Below, piece after piece: positions 19,175-29,462 of a DNA stretch of 64,000 bases. Within the stretch, counting starts at the first letter, position 1; each line of letters opens with the position of its first letter. The stretch comes from Streptococcus sp. oral taxon 431 (lineage in GTDB: Bacteria; Bacillota; Bacilli; Lactobacillales; Streptococcaceae). The position numbers and the translations under genes were made by a program. The notes under the pieces were generated by a model that had not been told where the DNA came from, did not search any database, and saw only the letters and a list, made by a program, of their open reading frames with translations. The DNA is taken from positions 1,000,001-1,064,000 of the forward strand of contig NZ_CP014264.1 of the NCBI RefSeq assembly GCF_001553685.1. Reading direction: 5' to 3'.

Positions 19175-19194
19175 AAGTAGAAAAGGGGGGATAT

Positions 19195-20151
19195 ATGTTT
19201 TTAGCTAGAGATGAAAATGGGGATTTAATCAGCGCTTTAGAGGATGAAGTAAAGAAGCAAGTTTATTATTGTCCGGCTTGTGGAACGAGTGTTCGCTTGA
19301 GGAAAGGAAAAAACGTGCGTGCACATTTCGCTCATGAAAGTTTAAAAAGTTGTGATTTTTATCATGAGAACGAAGGACCAGAACATTTAGAGAATAAGGT
19401 GGCACTTTTTAATTGGGCTAAGAAAGATGCTGAAGTAGAAATGGAATATCCGATTCCTGAACTTAAGCAAATTGCAGATATCTTTATCAATAAACAACTA
19501 GCTCTAGAAATTCAATGCAGTCCCATTTCATGTGACCTTTTGAGGAACAGAAGCAATGGTTATCGAAGTTTGGGAATTCAAGTTCTTTGGCTACTAGGAA
19601 AAAAGCTCTGGTTAAGAGAGCGTCTAACTAAACTTCAGAGAGATTTTCTTTACTTCAGTAATAATATGGGCTTTCATATTTGGGAGTTAGACCATAAAAA
19701 ACAAGTTTTAAGACTTAAGTACCTCCTTCACCAAGATTTGAAAGGGAAACTCCATTATCAGGTCAAGGAATTTTCTTATGGCAAAGGAAATCTCCTAGAA
19801 ATTTTACGTAGTCCTTATCAGAAACAAACTCTTATCACTTTTTCAGTTGAGCAAGACATAGATATTTGTCATTACATTCAAAAACAGCTCTATTATCAAA
19901 ACCCCTATTGGATGAAACAACAAGCTCAAGCTTACTTGAGAGGAGAAAACCTATTAAATTGGAAGACTCAGGACTGGTATCCCCAAGTAAGGCCGATAGA
20001 ACATGGTCATTTTTGTCAGATAAGTCAAAATCTATATGATTATTACCGCAACTTTCAGGCTTATTATGAACTGAATCCACATAATCAGCAACAAAAGCTC
20101 TATCCACCTGCCTTTTATCAGCATTATTTCTCGAAAAATATGGTAAAATAG
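19195..20151 (+). CDS. coiA: Competence protein CoiA
   Basis: 318 residues from the ATG at 19195 after AAAAGGGGGGATAT; a longer upstream reading would cross the terminator and com-box. N-terminal CPACG and RAHFAHES define the CoiA zinc/nuclease-associated region, followed by EGPEHLENK and a PD-(D/E)xK-like core ADIFINKQLALEIQCS. CoiA is required for recombination of incoming single-stranded DNA during transformation and is a late competence gene under SigX in pneumococcus. Pneumococcal coiA is followed by pepF, as here. The protein appears intact, so the strain may be transformable. Confidence 0.93.
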   Translation: MFLARDENGDLISALEDEVKKQVYYCPACGTSVRLRKGKNVRAHFAHESLKSCDFYHENEGPEHLENKVALFNWAKKDAEVEMEYPIPELKQIADIFINKQLALEIQCSPISCDLLRNRSNGYRSLGIQVLWLLGKKLWLRERLTKLQRDFLYFSNNMGFHIWELDHKKQVLRLKYLLHQDLKGKLHYQVKEFSYGKGNLLEILRSPYQKQTLITFSVEQDIDICHYIQKQLYYQNPYWMKQQAQAYLRGENLLNWKTQDWYPQVRPIEHGHFCQISQNLYDYYRNFQAYYELNPHNQQQKLYPPAFYQHYFSKNMVK

Positions 20152-20169
20152 AAAGGATGGAGGAAACTT

Positions 20170-21972
20170 ATGGTATTACAACGAAATGAAATCAATGAAA
20201 AAGATACATGGGATCTATCAACGATCTTTGAAACAGACCAAAAATGGGAAGAAGAACTCGCCCTTTTAACAGAAGATACAAAACAAGCAGCTAGTCTTGA
20301 GGGTCATCTCTTGGACAGTGCAGAAAGCCTTCTTGATATTACAGAGCGTTATCTGGACTTGAGTCGTCGTCTTGAAAAACTCTATGTCTATGCACATATG
20401 AAAAACGACCAGGATACACGAGTTGCTAAATATCAAGAATACTATGCAAAAGCCATGACTCTTTATAGTCAACTTGATCAAGTCTTCTCTTTCTATGAGC
20501 CTGAATTTATGGCAATCACAGAAGACCAGTATCAAAACTTTCTAGCAGAAGAACCAAAACTCCAGCCTTATAAACACTTCTTTGATAAACTCTTGCAAAA
20601 TAAGGACCATGTCCTTTCACAACGTGAAGAAGAGCTGCTTGCAGGTGCTGGTGAAATCTTCGGTGCTGCTAGTGAAACCTTTGCTATTTTAGATAATGCA
20701 GATATCGTCTTTCCATATGTTCAAGATGAAGATGGAAATGAAGTTCAATTATCACACGGCGTTTATATGCGCTTGGTAGAGTCTAAGAATCGTGAGGTTC
20801 GTCGTGGAGCTTATGAAGCCCTCTATGCTACTTATGAGCAATACCAGCACACTTACGCTAAAACCTTGCAGACCAATGTTAAAGTGCAAAACTATCGTGC
20901 TAAGGTTCGAAACTACAAGAGTGCGCGTGAAGCTGCTCTTGCGGCAAACTTTGTGCCAGAAAGTGTCTATGACAACTTAGTATCTGCTGTTCGTAAACAC
21001 TTGCCGTTATTGCATCGTTATCTGGCTCTTCGCTCAAAAATCCTTGGTATTCCAGACCTCAAAATGTACGATGTCTATACACCATTGTCTTCAGTGGAAT
21101 ACAGCTTCACTTATGAAGAAGCCTTGAAGAAAGCAGAAGATGCTTTGGCAGTTCTTGGTGAGGATTACTTGAACCGTGTTAAAAGTGCCTTCAGCGAACG
21201 CTGGATTGATGTGTATGAAAATCAAGGCAAGCGTTCAGGTGCATATTCTGGCGGTTCTTATGATACCAACGCCTTCATGCTCCTTAACTGGCAAGATAAC
21301 CTGGATAATCTTTTCACTCTTGTACATGAGACAGGTCATAGTATGCATTCTAGCTATACGCGTGAAACTCAGCCTTATGTATACGGAGATTACTCAATCT
21401 TCTTGGCAGAAATTGCTTCAACTACTAATGAAAACATCCTGACAGAAAAATTATTGCAAGAAGTTCAAGACGATGCAACACGCTTTGCAATTCTCAACAA
21501 CTTCCTAGATGGTTTCCGTGGAACAGTCTTCCGCCAAACTCAATTTGCTGAATTTGAACATGCTATTCACCAAGCTGACCAAAATGGTGAAGTCTTGACA
21601 AGTGAGTTCCTAAACAATCTCTATGCTGACTTGAACCAAGAATATTATGGTTTGAGCAAGGAAGACGATCCTCAAATCCAGTATGAGTGGGCTCGAATTC
21701 CTCATTTCTACTATAACTACTATGTCTATCAATATTCAACAGGCTTTGCAGCAGCTTCAGCTTTGGCTGAAAAGATTGTTCATGGTAGCCAAGAGGATCG
21801 TGATCGCTATATTGACTACCTCAAAGCAGGGAAGTCAGACTATCCACTCAATATCATGCGTAAAGCGGGTGTTGATATGGAAAAAGAAGATTACCTCAAC
21901 GATGCCTTTGCAGTCTTTGAACGCCGTTTGGATGAGTTTGAAGCCCTTGTTGAAAAATTAGGATTGGCATAA
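20170..21972 (+). CDS. pepF: Oligoendopeptidase F (M3B metallopeptidase)
   Basis: 600 residues, the usual length. The zinc motif HETGHSMHS (H386, E387, H390) and the helix with the third ligand ENILTEKLL ~25 residues on ([13 protein letters not shown]) are intact. It hydrolyses cytoplasmic peptides of roughly 7-17 residues, feeding amino-acid supply; no signal peptide is visible. Start follows GGATGGAGGAAACTT, 18 bases after coiA, so it can be co-transcribed with coiA or read from a promoter inside it. Called pepB in some streptococci. Confidence 0.96.
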   Translation: MVLQRNEINEKDTWDLSTIFETDQKWEEELALLTEDTKQAASLEGHLLDSAESLLDITERYLDLSRRLEKLYVYAHMKNDQDTRVAKYQEYYAKAMTLYSQLDQVFSFYEPEFMAITEDQYQNFLAEEPKLQPYKHFFDKLLQNKDHVLSQREEELLAGAGEIFGAASETFAILDNADIVFPYVQDEDGNEVQLSHGVYMRLVESKNREVRRGAYEALYATYEQYQHTYAKTLQTNVKVQNYRAKVRNYKSAREAALAANFVPESVYDNLVSAVRKHLPLLHRYLALRSKILGIPDLKMYDVYTPLSSVEYSFTYEEALKKAEDALAVLGEDYLNRVKSAFSERWIDVYENQGKRSGAYSGGSYDTNAFMLLNWQDNLDNLFTLVHETGHSMHSSYTRETQPYVYGDYSIFLAEIASTTNENILTEKLLQEVQDDATRFAILNNFLDGFRGTVFRQTQFAEFEHAIHQADQNGEVLTSEFLNNLYADLNQEYYGLSKEDDPQIQYEWARIPHFYYNYYVYQYSTGFAAASALAEKIVHGSQEDRDRYIDYLKAGKSDYPLNIMRKAGVDMEKEDYLNDAFAVFERRLDEFEALVEKLGLA

Positions 21973-21977
21973 GGCAG

Positions 21978-22691
21978 ATGGTAAAGTCTTATAGTAAAAA
22001 TGCCAATCATAACATGCGACGTCCTGTTGTCAAGCATGAGATTGTCGAGTTCATGCGCCACAGACAAAAGCAGGTGACAGGTTCCCTAAAAGAACTAGAA
22101 AACTTTGCTCGCAAGGAAAATATTCCCATCATTCCTCATGAAACCGTCGCCTACTTTCGTTTCCTTATGGAAACCATTCAACCAAAAAATATTTTAGAGA
22201 TTGGTACGGCGATTGGATTTTCAGCACTTTTGATGGCAGAGCATTCACCCAAGTCAAAAATCACCACTATTGACCGAAATCCTGAGATGATTGGTTTTGC
22301 CAAGGAAAATTTTGCAAAATTTGATCAACGCAAACAAATCACTCTCTTAGAAGGTGATGCGGTAGATGTCTTGTCAACGTTGACAGAGACCTATGATTTT
22401 GTGTTTATGGATTCTGCTAAGTCCAAATACATCATCTTTCTACCAGAAATCCTCAAACACCTAGAAGTAGGTGGAGTGGTTGTCTTAGATGATATTTTCC
22501 AAGGAGGAGATATTGCTAGGGATATCATGGAAGTCCGTCGAGGACAAAGAACGATTTATCGTGGCTTGCAACGACTCTTTGATGCGACTTTGGACAATTC
22601 AGGATTAACCGCTACTTTAGTTCCTCTTGGAGACGGAATTCTCATGCTGAGAAAAAATCAAGCAGAAGTAGAACTGCCTGATATTGATTGA
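21978..22691 (+). CDS. SAM-dependent O-methyltransferase family protein
   Basis: 237 residues of the class I (catechol/caffeoyl-CoA) O-methyltransferase family: motif I NILEIGTAIGFSALLMA near residue 71, acidic KITTIDRNPEM, DFVFMDSAKSKY (metal-binding Asp), and VVLDDIFQGG. Related to YrrM. The natural substrate is unknown; tRNA U34 hydroxyl methylation has been shown for TrmR/YrrM-type members, which makes tRNA a reasonable candidate. It starts 5 bases after pepF (AAGGCAGATG), so co-translation is likely. An internal ATG at codon 13 (MRRPVV) is an alternative start. Confidence 0.85.
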   Translation: MVKSYSKNANHNMRRPVVKHEIVEFMRHRQKQVTGSLKELENFARKENIPIIPHETVAYFRFLMETIQPKNILEIGTAIGFSALLMAEHSPKSKITTIDRNPEMIGFAKENFAKFDQRKQITLLEGDAVDVLSTLTETYDFVFMDSAKSKYIIFLPEILKHLEVGGVVVLDDIFQGGDIARDIMEVRRGQRTIYRGLQRLFDATLDNSGLTATLVPLGDGILMLRKNQAEVELPDID

Positions 22692-22764
22692 TTTCAGATA
22701 TTTTTAAGACAATTTGGTAAAATAGGTAAGGTAAACCTTTATTTAGTGAACAAAAGGAGTAAAC

Positions 22765-23706
22765 ATGAAGAAAAAACTAATGGCAGGAGCCATCACATTG
22801 TTGTCAGTAGCCACTTTGGCTGCTTGTTCAAACAGTTCTGAAGGAACTGACTTGATTAGCATGAAGGGCGATGTTATTACTGAGCATCAATTCTTTGAAG
22901 AAGTTAAAAACAATGCGACTGCACAACAAGTCTTGCTGAATATGACCATTCAAAAAGTTTTTGAAAAACAATATGGTTCAGAAGTTAGCGATAAAGAAGT
23001 AGAGGATGCTGTTGCAGAAGAACAAAAGAAATACGGTGATAGCTATCAAACGATTCTCGCCCGTTCAGGTATGACTGCAGAAAGCCGTAAAGCTCAAATT
23101 CGTACAAGTAAATTAGTTGAGTATGCTGTTAAGAAAGCCGCTGAAGCTGAATTAACAGATGAAAACTATAAAAAAGCATTTGAAGAGTATACTCCAGAAG
23201 TAACGGCTCAAATTATTAAATTTGACAGTGAAGATAAGGCTAAGGAAGTTCTTGCCAAAGCAAAAGAATCTGGAGCTGACTTTGCACAACTTGCAAAAGA
23301 CAATTCTACAGATGAAAAGACTAAAGAAAATGGTGGAGAAATTACCTTTGATTCTGCATCAACAGAATTGCCAGACGTGGTTAAAAAAGCTGCTTTTGCG
23401 CTTGATGTTAACGGAATTTCAGATGTTATCACTGCTCCAGGAACTCAAGCTTATACAAGTAGTTTCTACATTGTGAAACTAACTAAGAAGTCAGAAAAAT
23501 CTTCAAACTTGGATGACTACAAAGAAAAACTTAAAACAATCATTTTGACTCAAAAACAAAATGATGCAACCTTTGTTCAAGGTGTCATTAGTAAAGAATT
23601 ACAGGATGCCAATATTAAAGTTAAAGATCAAGCCTTCCAAAATATCTTTACACAATATATCAAAGGCGAAACAACTTCTGACAGCAGTAGTAGCGCCTCA
23701 AACTAA
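22765..23706 (+). CDS. prsA: Foldase lipoprotein PrsA
   Basis: 313 residues. A type II signal peptide ends in the lipobox LAAC with lipidated Cys21, followed by a Ser-rich linker. The central parvulin PPIase-type domain (~140-240) is recognisable from AQIIKFDSEDKAKEVLAKAK and DFAQLAKDNSTDEKTKENGG. PrsA folds secreted proteins at the outer face of the membrane. Start follows AAAAGGAGTAAAC. Its own transcription terminator is interrupted by the adjacent ISL3-family insertion. The Ser-rich C-terminus (DSSSSASN) is of the usual low-complexity type. Confidence 0.94.
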   Translation: MKKKLMAGAITLLSVATLAACSNSSEGTDLISMKGDVITEHQFFEEVKNNATAQQVLLNMTIQKVFEKQYGSEVSDKEVEDAVAEEQKKYGDSYQTILARSGMTAESRKAQIRTSKLVEYAVKKAAEAELTDENYKKAFEEYTPEVTAQIIKFDSEDKAKEVLAKAKESGADFAQLAKDNSTDEKTKENGGEITFDSASTELPDVVKKAAFALDVNGISDVITAPGTQAYTSSFYIVKLTKKSEKSSNLDDYKEKLKTIILTQKQNDATFVQGVISKELQDANIKVKDQAFQNIFTQYIKGETTSDSSSSASN

Positions 23707-23710
23707 GATA

Positions 23711-23733
23711 GCAATGAACTACCTTCCTTTATC
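23711..23733 (+). terminator. Left half of the prsA terminator, split by the IS
   Basis: AACTACCTTCC (23718-23728) lost its pairing partner GGGAGGTAGTT, which is now at 25157-25167 beyond the IS. Joining the flanks at one copy of the 8-base repeat restores an 11-bp stem (one G-U pair), a TTTATCT-type loop and a TTTTT tail. Confidence 0.8.
23726..23733. repeat. Target site duplication, left copy
   Basis: CCTTTATC, identical to 25148-25155 on the other side of the IS; eight bases is the usual duplication of the ISL3 family. Confidence 0.93.
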
Positions 23734-23767
23734 GGCTCTTTGTCAACTGTAGTGGGTTGAATAAAAG

Positions 23768-25024
23768 CTAACATCTGGAGAGGACAATCGTTGTCCTCTC
23801 CATTTTTATATTCAGAGCGATGAAAATTCGTTTCTTAAAGTTGTTAAAGTTCCTAAAACCAAAAGCATTTCGTTTGATGAGTTTAATGAGATTATTAGTC
23901 GCTTCCAATTTAGCGTTGGAATAGGGCAATTGAAGGGCGTTGACAATTTTCTCTTTGTCCTTGAGAAATGTCTTAAAGACAGTCTGAAAAAGAGGATGAA
24001 CCTTTTTTAGATTGTCTTCAATAAGTCCGAAAAATTTCTCGAGCTCTTTATTCTGAAAGTGAAAAAGCAAGAGCTGATAGAGATTATAGTGGTGTTTCAA
24101 CTCTTCGGAATAGCTCAAAAGCTTGTCTAGAATCTCTTTATTAGTTAAGTGCATGCGAAAAGTAGGGCGATAAAAACGTTTATCACTCAGTTTACGGCTA
24201 TCTTGTTGGATGAGTTTCCAATAGCGCTTGATAGCCTTGTATTCATGAGATTTTCGCTCAAATTGATTCATGATTTGGACACGAACCCGACTTATAGCTC
24301 GGCTAAGATGTTGAACAATGTGAAAACGATCTAGAACGATTTTAGCACATGGAAAAAGCTGTTTAGCCAAGTTATAGTACGGACTAAACATATCCATAGT
24401 AATGATTTTCACTCGACATCGGATCGCTCTATCGTAGCGAAGAAAGTGATTGCGGATGATAGCTTGTGTTCTTCCCTCAAGAACAGTAATGATATTGAGC
24501 TGATCAAAATCTTGTGCGATAAAACTCATCTTTCCCTTGGTAAAAGAATACTCGTCCCAAGACATAATCTCTGGAAGACGAGAAAAATCATGCTTAAAGT
24601 GAAAGTTATTGAGTTTACGAATGACAGTTGAAGTTGAAATGGATAGCTGATGTGCAATATCAGTCATAGAAGTCTTTTCAATCAACTTTTGAGCAATCTT
24701 TTGGTTGATAATACGAGGAATTTGATGATTCTTCTTAACGATAGAGGTTTCAGCGACTATCATTTTCGAGCAATGATAGCACTTGAAACGGCGTTTTCTA
24801 AGGAGGATTCTAGTAGGCATACCAGTCGTTTCGAGGTAAGGAATTTTCGACGGTTTTTGAAAATCATATTTCTTCATTTGACATCCGCACTCAGGGCAAG
24901 ACGGGGCGTCATAGTCCAGTTTAGCGACAATTTCCTTGTGTGTATCCATATTGATGATATCTAGAATCTTGATATTTGTGTCTTTGATATCAAGCAGTTT
25001 TGTGATAAAATGTAATTGTTCCAT
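23768..25024 (-). CDS. ISL3-family transposase
   Basis: 418 residues. N-terminal zinc ribbon (CPECGCQMKKYDFQ and RFKCYHCSKMIVAE), a helix-turn-helix (KTSMTDIAHQLSISTSTVIR), then the DDE catalytic core typical of ISL3/IS1167 transposases: IMSWDEYSFTKG, VKIITMDMFSPYY (second Asp) and VLDRFHIVQH, ending with PYSNAKLEATNNLIKLIKR carrying the Glu. No frameshift or stop, so it may be active. The last codons overlap a strong hairpin (23777-23801) that terminates transcription arriving from prsA on the opposite strand. Confidence 0.95.
   Translation of the reverse strand: MEQLHFITKLLDIKDTNIKILDIINMDTHKEIVAKLDYDAPSCPECGCQMKKYDFQKPSKIPYLETTGMPTRILLRKRRFKCYHCSKMIVAETSIVKKNHQIPRIINQKIAQKLIEKTSMTDIAHQLSISTSTVIRKLNNFHFKHDFSRLPEIMSWDEYSFTKGKMSFIAQDFDQLNIITVLEGRTQAIIRNHFLRYDRAIRCRVKIITMDMFSPYYNLAKQLFPCAKIVLDRFHIVQHLSRAISRVRVQIMNQFERKSHEYKAIKRYWKLIQQDSRKLSDKRFYRPTFRMHLTNKEILDKLLSYSEELKHHYNLYQLLLFHFQNKELEKFFGLIEDNLKKVHPLFQTVFKTFLKDKEKIVNALQLPYSNAKLEATNNLIKLIKRNAFGFRNFNNFKKRIFIALNIKMERTTIVLSRC
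23777..23808 (+). terminator. Plus-strand terminator hairpin inside the IS left end
   Basis: Perfect 11-bp stem GGAGAGGACAA / TTGTCCTCTCC, TCG loop, ATTTTTAT tail. It reads in the prsA direction and is antisense to the last codons of the transposase, so it should stop read-through from the split prsA terminator. Confidence 0.85.
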
Positions 25025-25147
25025 ATGATTCTTTCTAATGAGTTGTTTAGTCGCTTTTCATTATAGATCTTATGGGACTTTTTTTCTACACAAAATAGGC
25101 TCCATAATATCTATAGGGGATTTACCCACTACAAATATTATAGAGCC

Positions 25148-25155
25148 CCTTTATC
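25148..25155. repeat. Target site duplication, right copy
   Basis: CCTTTATC, identical to 23726-23733. Confidence 0.93.
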
Positions 25156-25329
25156 TGGGAGGTAGTTTTTGATTTTCTGAAATAAGAACATTAAAGTTTA
25201 ACGAATTCAAGTAACTTTCAACTATTTGTAGATTGAGTAAAGATGTCTCACAAGAATTTTTAATCATGACCCTGTCTTGGGTAAAATTCGAATGTTTATA
25301 CTGTAAGAGTTTTTTTCTAGGCTAAAAAA

Positions 25330-25338
25330 TGGTATAAT
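25330..25338 (+). promoter_or_regulatory. Extended -10 promoter of ftsW
   Basis: TGGTATAAT with -10 hexamer at 25333-25338; no convincing -35. The ATG of ftsW is 62 bases downstream. The 180 bases between the IS and this promoter show nothing else beyond the right half of the prsA terminator. Confidence 0.55.
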
Positions 25339-25400
25339 AGCTTATAAAACTAGAAATAATATGGGAAAATAAGATAATTTTTCCGATAGATAGGTGACAT

Positions 25401-26612
25401 ATGAAAATAAGTAAAAGGCACCTGCTGAATTATTCCATTTTGATTCCTTATTTACTGTTATCCGTTCTAGGATTGATAGTAGTTTATTCGACAACTAGTG
25501 CAACTCTTATCCAAGAGGGCAAAAGCACCTTGCAACTGGTTCGAAATCAAGGAATTTTCTGGATAGCCAGTTTGTTTTTAATTGCCTTGATTTATAAATT
25601 GAAATTAGGATTTCTGCGAAATGAGCGATTAATCTTCATCGTCATGTTTGTTGAGCTGATACTGCTAGCTCTAGCTCGTTTAATTGGGATTCCTGTCAAT
25701 GGGGCCTATGGCTGGATCAAGGTTGGTCCAATAACGATTCAACCAGCAGAGTATTTAAAAATTATCATTGTCTGGTATCTAGCACAGCGTTTTTCAAAAC
25801 AACAGGATGAGATAGCTGTTTACGACTTCCAAGTTTTAACCCTTAATCAGTGGATTCCTCGAGCATTTAATGATTGGCGTTTTGTTCTACTGGTTATGAT
25901 TGGTAGTTTGGCGATTTTCCCAGACCTAGGAAATGCTACTATCTTGATTTTAGTATCCTTGCTCATGTATACTATCAGTGGAATAGCTTATCGATGGTTC
26001 ACTACTATTCTGAGCTTACTAGCTGGTGTCTCTATGATTTCCTTAACAGCCATTCGGATAATCGGTGTTGAGAAATTCTCTAAAATTCCTGTATTTGGTT
26101 ATGTTGCCAAGCGGTTCAGTGCTTTTTTCAACCCCTTTAATGACCTGGCTGGAGCTGGACACCAGTTGGCCAATTCCTACTATGCCATGGTTAATGGAGG
26201 ATGGTTTGGTCTGGGATTAGGAAATTCTATTGAAAAACGTGGTTATCTACCAGAAGCCCATACAGACTTTGTCTTTTCGATTGTCATCGAAGAGTTTGGA
26301 TTTGTAGGAGCAAGTCTTATTCTCGCTCTCCTATTCTTCTTAATTCTACGAATCATTTTGGTAGGAATTCGCGCAAGGGATCCTTTCAACTCAATGGTAG
26401 CAATAGGTATTGGGGGCATGATCCTGATACAGGTATTTGTTAACATTGGAGGTATATCAGGCTTGATTCCTTCAACAGGAGTAACCTTCCCTTTCCTTTC
26501 GCAAGGGGGGAATAGTCTCTTGGTTCTTTCTGTAGCCATAGCATTTGTATTAAATATTGATGCCAGTGAAAAGCGTGCGCGACTTTATAGCGAATACGAC
26601 GCACAGCTTTAA
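25401..26612 (+). CDS. ftsW: SEDS peptidoglycan polymerase FtsW
   Basis: 403 residues, about ten transmembrane helices. SEDS signatures: VYSTTSAT near the N-terminus, NGAYGWIKVGPITIQPAEYLK, GAGHQLANSYYAMVNGGWFGLGLG, and PEAHTDFVFSIVIEEFGFVG containing the catalytic Asp, then GLIPSTGVTFPFLSQGGNS. FtsW polymerises septal glycan from lipid II together with a class B PBP. RodA is the alternative; placement just before ppc matches ftsW in pneumococcus as I recall. Separated from ppc by 24 bases. GGTGACAT before the start is only a weak ribosome binding site. Confidence 0.88.
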   Translation: MKISKRHLLNYSILIPYLLLSVLGLIVVYSTTSATLIQEGKSTLQLVRNQGIFWIASLFLIALIYKLKLGFLRNERLIFIVMFVELILLALARLIGIPVNGAYGWIKVGPITIQPAEYLKIIIVWYLAQRFSKQQDEIAVYDFQVLTLNQWIPRAFNDWRFVLLVMIGSLAIFPDLGNATILILVSLLMYTISGIAYRWFTTILSLLAGVSMISLTAIRIIGVEKFSKIPVFGYVAKRFSAFFNPFNDLAGAGHQLANSYYAMVNGGWFGLGLGNSIEKRGYLPEAHTDFVFSIVIEEFGFVGASLILALLFFLILRIILVGIRARDPFNSMVAIGIGGMILIQVFVNIGGISGLIPSTGVTFPFLSQGGNSLLVLSVAIAFVLNIDASEKRARLYSEYDAQL

Positions 26613-26636
26613 GACATAGATAACAAGGAGAAAAAA

Positions 26637-29462
26637 ATGTCTCTTCAAAAGTTAGAAAATTATAGTAACAAAACGGTCGTACAAGAGGAAGTTCAAATCT
26701 TGACGGATATGCTGGAAGATATCACGAAAAATATGCTTCCTGCCGAAACCTTTGATAAGATCATGCACTTGAAGGAACTTTCTTCAAAACTTGACTATCA
26801 AGGGCTAGATAAAGTAGTAACAGGTCTTTCAAATGATGAGATGGTCTACATTTCTAGATATTTCTCTATCTTACCACTCTTAATTAACATTTCCGAAGAC
26901 GTAGACTTGGCTTATGAGATTAACCACCTAAATAATGTTGATCAAGATTATCTCGGTAAATTGTCAACAACGATCAAAATGGTGGCTGAAAAAGAAAATG
27001 CTAGAGAGATTCTCGAGCACCTGAACGTGGTTCCTGTTTTGACAGCCCATCCTACTCAGGTACAACGTAAGAGTATGTTGGACTTGACCAATCATATCCA
27101 TACCCTTTTACGTAAATATCGTGACGTGAGAATGGGCCTTATTAACAAAGAAAAATGGCACAATGATCTTCGTCGCTACATTGAGATTATCATGCAGACG
27201 GATATGATTCGTGAGAAGAAACTGAAAGTAACGAATGAAATCACAAACGTGATGGAATATTACAATAGTTCTTTCCTACAAGCTGTACCAAATCTAATGT
27301 TAGAGTATAAGCGTCTTGCAAAAGAGCAGGGAATTGACCTAAAACAAGCAAAACCTATCACCATGGGAATGTGGATTGGTGGAGACCGTGATGGGAATCC
27401 ATTCGTGACAGCTGAGACGCTTATGCGTTCCGCTACCATTCAAAGTGAAGTAGTCTTGAACTACTATATCAGCAAGATTTCAAGTCTCTATCGCACCTTC
27501 TCTCTATCGACTAATTTGTCAAAAACAAGCCAAGCTGTTGAAGAAATGGCAGCTCGTTCTGGAGATACATCTGTCTTTCGTGAAAAAGAACCTTATCGTC
27601 GTGCCTTTCACTTGATTCAGTCAAAATTGATTCAAACTCTCTTGAATTTAAAAGAATGGTCTGTGGTTGGCTCGTCAGCTGATGAACGGCATCCTGTTGA
27701 ACGTCTTTTTGGTACTCAAGGGCATCAACAAGGAGTGATTACAGATTACATTGGTAATCGCCTTTCAGGAGCAATTCAAGAATTGGCTGAGGATCGTCCT
27801 CCTTACTATGAAACAGTCGAAGAATTTAAACAAGACCTCGCTATTATTAAGGATTCATTGCTTGAAAATAAGGCAGAGGCCTTGCTTACTGGTGAGTTCG
27901 CCGAGCTCTTAGAAGCTGTAGAAGTCTTTGGTTTCTTCTTGGCTTCTATCGACATGCGTCAAGATTCTAGTGTCCATGAAGCCTGTGTTGCAGAATTGTT
28001 AGCATCTGCCGGAATTAATGATCATTATAGTGATCTATCAGAAGATGAAAAATGTGACTTGCTCTTACATGAGCTATTAGAAGATCCTCGGATCTTGTCC
28101 GCAACCCATGCTGAGAAGTCTGAACTACTCGAAAAAGAGTTAGCTATTTTCCAAACAGCTCGTGAATTAAAAGACCGTTTGGGAGAAGACGTTATTCGTC
28201 AAACCATTATTTCCCACGCAACCAGCGTATCAGATATGCTTGAATTGGCAATTATGCTCAAAGAAGTCGGTCTGGTGGATGCTGAAAAAGCGCGTGTTCA
28301 GATTGTACCACTCTTTGAAACGATCGAAGACTTGGATCATTCTGAAGAAACTATGAGAAAGTATTTCTCTTTACCACTTGCTAAGAAATGGGTTGCTTCT
28401 AAAAACAATTACCAAGAAATCATGCTTGGCTACTCTGATAGTAACAAGGATGGTGGTTATCTTTCCTCTTGTTGGACACTCTATAAGGCACAACAACAAT
28501 TGACAGCCATCGGTGATGAGTTTGGTGTTAAGGTAACCTTCTTCCACGGTCGTGGTGGTACAGTCGGTCGTGGTGGTGGCCCTACTTATGACGCTATTGC
28601 CTCACAGCCACTTAAGTCTATCAAGGATCGTATCCGTTTGACCGAGCAAGGGGAAGTGATTGGAAATAAATACGGAAACAAGGATGCAGCCTACTATAAC
28701 CTTGAAATGTTAGTTTCAGCAGCAATCAACCGTATGATTACTCAAAAGAAGAGTGACACCAATACCTCAAATCGCTATGAAGCAATTATGGATCAGGTTG
28801 TAGGTCGTAGCTATGATATTTACCGTGAACTAGTATTCGGAAATGAACATTTCTATGATTATTTCTTTGAATCTAGTCCAATCAAGGCGATCTCAAGTTT
28901 CAATATTGGTTCTCGACCAGCCGCTCGTAAAACCATCACTGAAATCGGTGGTCTGCGCGCTATTCCTTGGGTATTCTCATGGTCCCAAAGTCGTGTCATG
29001 TTCCCAGGTTGGTATGGTGTTGGTTCAAGCTTCAAGGAATTTATCGACCAAGATCCTAAAAATATTGAATATCTTCGTGATATGTATCAAAACTGGCCAT
29101 TCTTCCAATCACTCCTATCCAACGTCGATATGGTCTTGTCAAAATCAAATATGAACATTGCCTTTGAATACGCTAAACTTTGTGAAAGTGAAGAAGTACA
29201 AGCAATTTACTATACGATTTTAGATGAATGGCAGTTGACTAAGGATGTTATCTTGGCTATTGAAGGCCATGAGGAGCTCTTGGCAGAAAATACCTATTTG
29301 AAAGACAGTCTCAACTACCGTATGCCTTATTTCAATATTCTTAACTATATTCAGTTAGAATTGATTAAGCGTCAACGTCGTGGTGAGTTATCTTCAGATG
29401 AAGAAAGATTAATCCATACAACTATCAACGGAATTGCTACAGGATTACGTAATTCAGGTTGA
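26637..29462 (+). CDS. ppc: Phosphoenolpyruvate carboxylase
   Basis: 941 residues. Catalytic motifs are intact: [11 protein letters not shown] (H138), [35 protein letters not shown], and a C-terminal [13 protein letters not shown] end. It carboxylates phosphoenolpyruvate to oxaloacetate, supplying aspartate-family precursors in a streptococcus with an incomplete TCA cycle. Start ATG follows ACAAGGAGAAAAAA. Somewhat longer than the ~880-900 aa typical of the family, mostly in the N-terminal third. Transcription probably comes from the ftsW promoter. Confidence 0.96.
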   Translation: MSLQKLENYSNKTVVQEEVQILTDMLEDITKNMLPAETFDKIMHLKELSSKLDYQGLDKVVTGLSNDEMVYISRYFSILPLLINISEDVDLAYEINHLNNVDQDYLGKLSTTIKMVAEKENAREILEHLNVVPVLTAHPTQVQRKSMLDLTNHIHTLLRKYRDVRMGLINKEKWHNDLRRYIEIIMQTDMIREKKLKVTNEITNVMEYYNSSFLQAVPNLMLEYKRLAKEQGIDLKQAKPITMGMWIGGDRDGNPFVTAETLMRSATIQSEVVLNYYISKISSLYRTFSLSTNLSKTSQAVEEMAARSGDTSVFREKEPYRRAFHLIQSKLIQTLLNLKEWSVVGSSADERHPVERLFGTQGHQQGVITDYIGNRLSGAIQELAEDRPPYYETVEEFKQDLAIIKDSLLENKAEALLTGEFAELLEAVEVFGFFLASIDMRQDSSVHEACVAELLASAGINDHYSDLSEDEKCDLLLHELLEDPRILSATHAEKSELLEKELAIFQTARELKDRLGEDVIRQTIISHATSVSDMLELAIMLKEVGLVDAEKARVQIVPLFETIEDLDHSEETMRKYFSLPLAKKWVASKNNYQEIMLGYSDSNKDGGYLSSCWTLYKAQQQLTAIGDEFGVKVTFFHGRGGTVGRGGGPTYDAIASQPLKSIKDRIRLTEQGEVIGNKYGNKDAAYYNLEMLVSAAINRMITQKKSDTNTSNRYEAIMDQVVGRSYDIYRELVFGNEHFYDYFFESSPIKAISSFNIGSRPAARKTITEIGGLRAIPWVFSWSQSRVMFPGWYGVGSSFKEFIDQDPKNIEYLRDMYQNWPFFQSLLSNVDMVLSKSNMNIAFEYAKLCESEEVQAIYYTILDEWQLTKDVILAIEGHEELLAENTYLKDSLNYRMPYFNILNYIQLELIKRQRRGELSSDEERLIHTTINGIATGLRNSG

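Larger units (their letters stand above)
23734..25147 (-). mobile_element. Intact ISL3-family insertion sequence (1414 bp)
   Basis: Bounded by imperfect ~27-bp inverted repeats: the left end starts GGCTCT and contains TGTAGTGGGT (23734-23760), the right end read inward is the same at those 16 positions (25147-25121). It is flanked by a perfect 8-bp duplication CCTTTATC and contains one full-length transposase on the minus strand. A nested inverted repeat lies in the right end (GGCTCCATAATA at 25099-25110 against TATTATAGAGCC at 25136-25147). The undamaged ends, duplication and ORF suggest a recent insertion. Confidence 0.93.

Noticed and set aside
24149..24964. Several plus-strand ORFs of 60-104 codons across the transposase
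   Set aside because: They lie opposite the clearly conserved ISL3 transposase, lack ribosome binding sites and have no recognisable domains.
26243..26539. 98-codon ORF opposite ftsW
   Set aside because: Composition is dominated by Arg, Pro and Ser from the opposite strand of membrane-helix codons; no start signal.
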